From: Actinomadura flavalba DSM 45200
Lineage (GTDB): Bacteria > Actinomycetota > Actinomycetes > Streptosporangiales > Streptosporangiaceae
Assembly: GCF_000374305.1 (NCBI RefSeq)
Contig: NZ_KB894093.1
Coordinates: 992,001 to 1,056,000, forward strand
Direction: 5' to 3'
DNA length: 64,000 nucleotides
The notes beneath the pieces are model-generated. The model was not told where the DNA came from and made no database searches. It saw only the letters and a program-made list of their open reading frames with translations. Positions 61,645-64,000 of this stretch are shown piece by piece (position 1 is the first letter of the stretch; each line of letters starts with the position of its first letter). The position numbers were made by a program, and so were the translations under genes.

Positions 61645-62982
61645 TCAGGAACGGTCGAGGAAGCGGTCCAGGACACGCGCACCGAAGCGCAGACCGTCGA
61701 CGGGAACACGCTCGTCGACCCCGTGGAACATTCCGGAAAAGTCCAATTCCGGGGGAAGCCGCAGCGGGGCGAAACCGTAGCAGCGCATCCCGAGCCGGGC
61801 GAAGTGCTTGGCGTCCGTGCCGCCGCTCAGGCAGTACGGGACGGGCAGCGCCCCCGGGTCCTCGCTGAGCAGCGACGCCTCCATCGCCGCGACGAGGGCG
61901 CCTTCGTACTCGGTCTCCAGCGCCTGGTCGTAATAGACGAAATCACGCTCGACGTCCGGACCGAGCAGATCGTCCACAACCGTGAAGAATTCGGCCTCAT
62001 GACCGGGAAGGAAACGTCCGTCGACCTGAGCCGTCGCCCCCTGCGGGATGACATTCGTCTTGTATCCGGCATCGAGGCGCGTCGGGTTGAGCGTGTTCTT
62101 CAGCGTCGCGCCGATCATCCGCGCCATCGGACCGATCTCCGCGAGCGCCCGCTCGGGGTTCTCCGGGTCGAACTCGATCCCGTACGCGAGGCAGACCCGC
62201 TCCAGGAAGGCCCGCACCGTCTTGGTCAGCCGCACCGGGAACTCGTGCGACCCGAGCCGCCCGACCGCCGCCGCCAGCGCCGTGACCGCATTGTCGGGAT
62301 GCACCATCGACCCGTGCCCGGCCGTGCCCTTGGCGGTGAGGTTCATCCACGCGATGCCCTTCTCCGCCGTCTCGATGAGGTACATCCGCCGGTCGCCCGG
62401 CACGGTGAGGCTGAACCCGCCGACCTCGCCGACCGCCTCGGTGCACCCCTCGAACAGCTCGGGATGCTCGTCGACGAGCCACTTCGCGCCCCAGGACCCG
62501 CCGGCCTCCTCGTCGGCGAGGAACGCGAGCACGACGTCGCGCGGCGGCCGGCGGCCCTCCCGCATCCGGTCCCGGAGGACGGCGAGGATCATCGCGTCCA
62601 TGTCCTTCATGTCGACGGCGCCGCGCCCCCACACGCACCCGTCGGCGATCTCGCCGCCGAACGGGTCGCGCGTCCAGTCCTCGGCGCGGGCGGGCACGAC
62701 GTCGAGGTGCCCGTGCAGCAGCAGCGCGTCGCGCGTCGGGTCCTCGCCCTCGATCCGCGCGACGACGCTGGTCCGCCCCGGGTGGCTCTCGAAGAGCCGC
62801 GCCCGGACCCCGACCTCCTCGAGCTGCGCCGCGACGTACTCCGCCGCGACCCGCTCCCCCGGCCCGGAGTGATCCCCGGGGTTGCTCGTGTCGATCCGGA
62901 TCAGCTCCTGACAGAGCCGCACGACCTCGTCCTCAGCGCCCACAACCCTCACCCTCACTCCACCCGACCGGTACCCCGCCAT
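61645..62982 (-). CDS. M20/M25/M40-family metallopeptidase
   Basis: 445 residues. Metal ligands are visible: LLHGHLDVVP (His92, Asp94), GRGAVDMKDMD, and FLADEEAGGSWG with the general-base glutamate. A dimerisation domain lies in the middle (NLTAKGTAGHGSMVHPDNAV), and the C-terminal ligand His is in the SGGTDAKHFARLGM segment. Family members hydrolyse N-acyl amino acids or dipeptides in the cytosol. The ATG at 62982 with GAGGGGG ahead is chosen over the longer frame. It precedes the secreted-protein gene by 110 bases. Confidence 0.93.
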   Translation of the reverse strand: MAGYRSGGVRVRVVGAEDEVVRLCQELIRIDTSNPGDHSGPGERVAAEYVAAQLEEVGVRARLFESHPGRTSVVARIEGEDPTRDALLLHGHLDVVPARAEDWTRDPFGGEIADGCVWGRGAVDMKDMDAMILAVLRDRMREGRRPPRDVVLAFLADEEAGGSWGAKWLVDEHPELFEGCTEAVGEVGGFSLTVPGDRRMYLIETAEKGIAWMNLTAKGTAGHGSMVHPDNAVTALAAAVGRLGSHEFPVRLTKTVRAFLERVCLAYGIEFDPENPERALAEIGPMARMIGATLKNTLNPTRLDAGYKTNVIPQGATAQVDGRFLPGHEAEFFTVVDDLLGPDVERDFVYYDQALETEYEGALVAAMEASLLSEDPGALPVPYCLSGGTDAKHFARLGMRCYGFAPLRLPPELDFSGMFHGVDERVPVDGLRFGARVLDRFLDRS

Positions 62983-63067
62983 GGTGCCCCCTCGATCGAC
63001 TTCGCCGCACCTCCCGACCTTTGGTATGGTGAACCCGCTGCCGCCTACCAAAGCGGCACACACCCAC

Positions 63068-63153
63068 GTCCGGGTGGCGGAATAGGCAGACGCGCTAGCT
63101 TGAGGTGCTAGTGCCCTTTACGGGGCATGGGGGTTCAAGTCCCCCCTCGGACA
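63068..63153 (+). tRNA. tRNA-Leu (anticodon GAG)
   Basis: 86 nucleotides. Acceptor stem GTCCGGG/CTCGGAC pairs with one G-T wobble. The anticodon arm is CTAGC-TTGAGGT-GCTAG, giving anticodon GAG (63102-63104) for CUC/CUU codons. A long class II variable arm (TGCCCTTTACGGGGCA) and a T-arm GGGGGTTCAAGTCCCCC are present. CCA is not encoded. The 3' half is overlapped on the opposite strand by the end of a recombinase remnant, marking an attachment site. Confidence 0.96.
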
Positions 63154-63740
63154 CACACCATCTGTACATGTGGAGGCCGGGTTCACCTTGGCCTCCACTA
63201 GTTTTTTGTCGGGGTGGTAGGTCATCGTCAGCCCCAGTTCCCGGTACAGGTCGGCCTTGTCATTGGGGTGAGCCCGCACGACCGCGCGGGCGAGTTCGTC
63301 GGTCTTCTTCAGAGCCGCGTGAATCGCGTCGGCGTTGACGGCGTGCGTCTGTGGTGCTTCTTGCAGCCGGGCTTCTAGCTGGCTGCGTTCGGCCTCGGTC
63401 TCGTTGATCCATCCGGCCACCTGCACCGGGTCGGCTCCTGCGTCGAGGGCGCTTACACGCGGCGATCTGCCGGTGCAGTTGGGTCCTTGCGGGGTTCTCG
63501 GCGGGCTGGATCTGCTCGGTCATGGCTTTTGAGGGTCGCGTCGATGCGGTCGGGCGCGAACGCGGTCAGGAGCCATGCGTCGATGTGGCCGATGATCTGC
63601 GCTTCTCGCGGTAGACGACCTTGGGATGGGCGACCTCGATGTAAGCGTGTACGCCTTGGGCGCTCTGCATCGGTAGTACGCCTGGTCGTGCGCTGACGTC
63701 TCTGCGGATCGGCGGGGACTGGCTCGCCTTCGGCCCGGTT
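63118..63740 (-). pseudogene. frameshifted serine recombinase (C-terminal part)
   Basis: On the minus strand, pieces of a large serine recombinase occur in order but in different frames. AYYRCRAP (zinc-ribbon remnant, near 63675) is followed by VAHPKVVYRE, then AQIIGHIDAWLLTAFAPDRI (near 63600). Next come MTEQIQPAENPARTQLHRQI (63523-63464) and, after a shift, VQVAGWINETEAERSQLEAR ... LYRELGLTMTYHPDKKL to the stop at 63118. At least three frameshifts separate them, including an AAAA run near 63530. The last residues (RGDLNPHAP) are encoded by the tRNA-Leu gene. The N-terminal catalytic domain is not in the window. This is a dead integrase at its own attachment site. Confidence 0.85.
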
Positions 63741-63800
63741 TGTCGTGATGTGGGTTGTCCCTGAGGATTGCCTTGATCGTCGGATCGAAGCGGGGGCGTG

Positions 63801-64000
63801 ATGGGACGGCGCGGAGGACGCGGTGGTGGCGCCGGGGGCGCCGCCGCGGGCGTGTTCGGGAAGGCGGCGGGGAAGGCGTTCCGGCTGCCCAAGCGGGGCG
63901 GGGGCAACGGCGCGGGGCCGGGCGGGCGTCCGTCGCGGCGGCCGGACGGGACGACGCGCGGGGGCGGGAACGACGGGGCCCGCGCGGACCGGGGCACGGC
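63801..64000 (+). CDS. start of unrecognised Gly/Arg-rich protein (cut by right edge)
   Basis: From the ATG at 63801 (or GTG 63798, with AGCGGGGG ahead) the frame is open to the window end: MGRRGGRGGGAGGAAAGVFG, then a Lys/Arg-rich AGKAFRLPKRGG. The composition resembles N-termini of conjugation or DNA-translocation proteins of actinomycete integrative elements, which would fit the recombinase remnant next door, but no domain is visible. GC bias is extreme, so an open frame is weak evidence. Confidence 0.4.
   Translation, partial: MGRRGGRGGGAGGAAAGVFGKAAGKAFRLPKRGGGNGAGPGGRPSRRPDGTTRGGGNDGARADRGT

Noticed and set aside
63566..63997. 143-residue minus frame as an intact gene
   Set aside because: Its last part is one frame fragment of the recombinase remnant and its first part is antisense composition-driven sequence.

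Overview
The window is very GC-rich, with strongly GC-biased third codon positions, frequent GTG starts, and many 4-base stop/start overlaps. Its gene families include a DUF397/DUF5753 regulator trio, a BldC-like protein, chaplin-like surface proteins, a PucR regulator, DUF5703 and a thymidylate kinase fused to a transporter. Together these point to a filamentous actinomycete. A member of the Streptosporangiales such as Actinomadura is my guess, but the genus cannot be fixed from the sequence alone. Both edges cut genes: nuoM on the left and an unrecognised gene on the right.

Layout. 1-5473 (minus) is a reduced complex I operon: nuoA, a NuoB/NuoD-like remnant fusion, then nuoH, J, K, L and M. 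No nuoC, E, F, G or I lies between them. 5528-7393 holds a small regulatory set: a BldC-like DNA-binding protein, an anti-sigma-type ATPase, a DUF5753 XRE regulator and a DUF397 protein, bounded by two hairpin terminators. 7498-15641 carries a sulfotransferase, a beta-propeller glycosidase-like protein, a TauE/SafE permease, a large catalase, and a coupled phosphoketolase/acetate kinase pair. 15713-19089 is a putative iron box followed by a heterodimeric ABC transporter. The two ATPase domains of that transporter are degenerate at complementary positions. 19086-26816 holds a methyltransferase, a P450, a PucR regulator, an L,D-transpeptidase lipoprotein, an MreB-like actin, a DUF1269 protein and a permuted-papain-like protein.

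26819-32379 (minus) is a tightly coupled seven-gene operon: NAD-dependent epimerase, GT2 glycosyltransferase, DUF2064 transferase, methyltransferase, membrane molybdenum oxidoreductase with an internal Tat-like motif, small membrane protein, and polytopic GT-C-like protein. I do not recognise its product; a modified glycolipid or cell-surface glycan is the best inference. 32496-44402 holds a methyltransferase, a membrane NACHT NTPase, a DedA protein whose only well-placed start is ATC, an AI-2E family protein, an alanyl-tRNA synthetase outside its usual neighbourhood with a Nur-like palindrome at its promoter, a PPOX enzyme, a G-rich repeat tract, a membrane protein with an in-frame PPGET minisatellite, and an MFS transporter.

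44574-52839 contains a DHFR-like reductase, a Ktr-type potassium uptake pair, a TetR-controlled ABC exporter, a second TetR next to a membrane protein, and holB. 52876-57988 completes the replication block topA - (MFS)tmk - holB. 58153-62982 holds DUF5703, a long chaplin-like surface protein with four near-identical repeats, a second secreted protein of unknown family, and an M20 peptidase. 63068-64000 has a tRNA-Leu(GAG) whose 3' half overlaps, on the opposite strand, the tail of a frameshifted serine recombinase. This marks the edge of an old integrated element.
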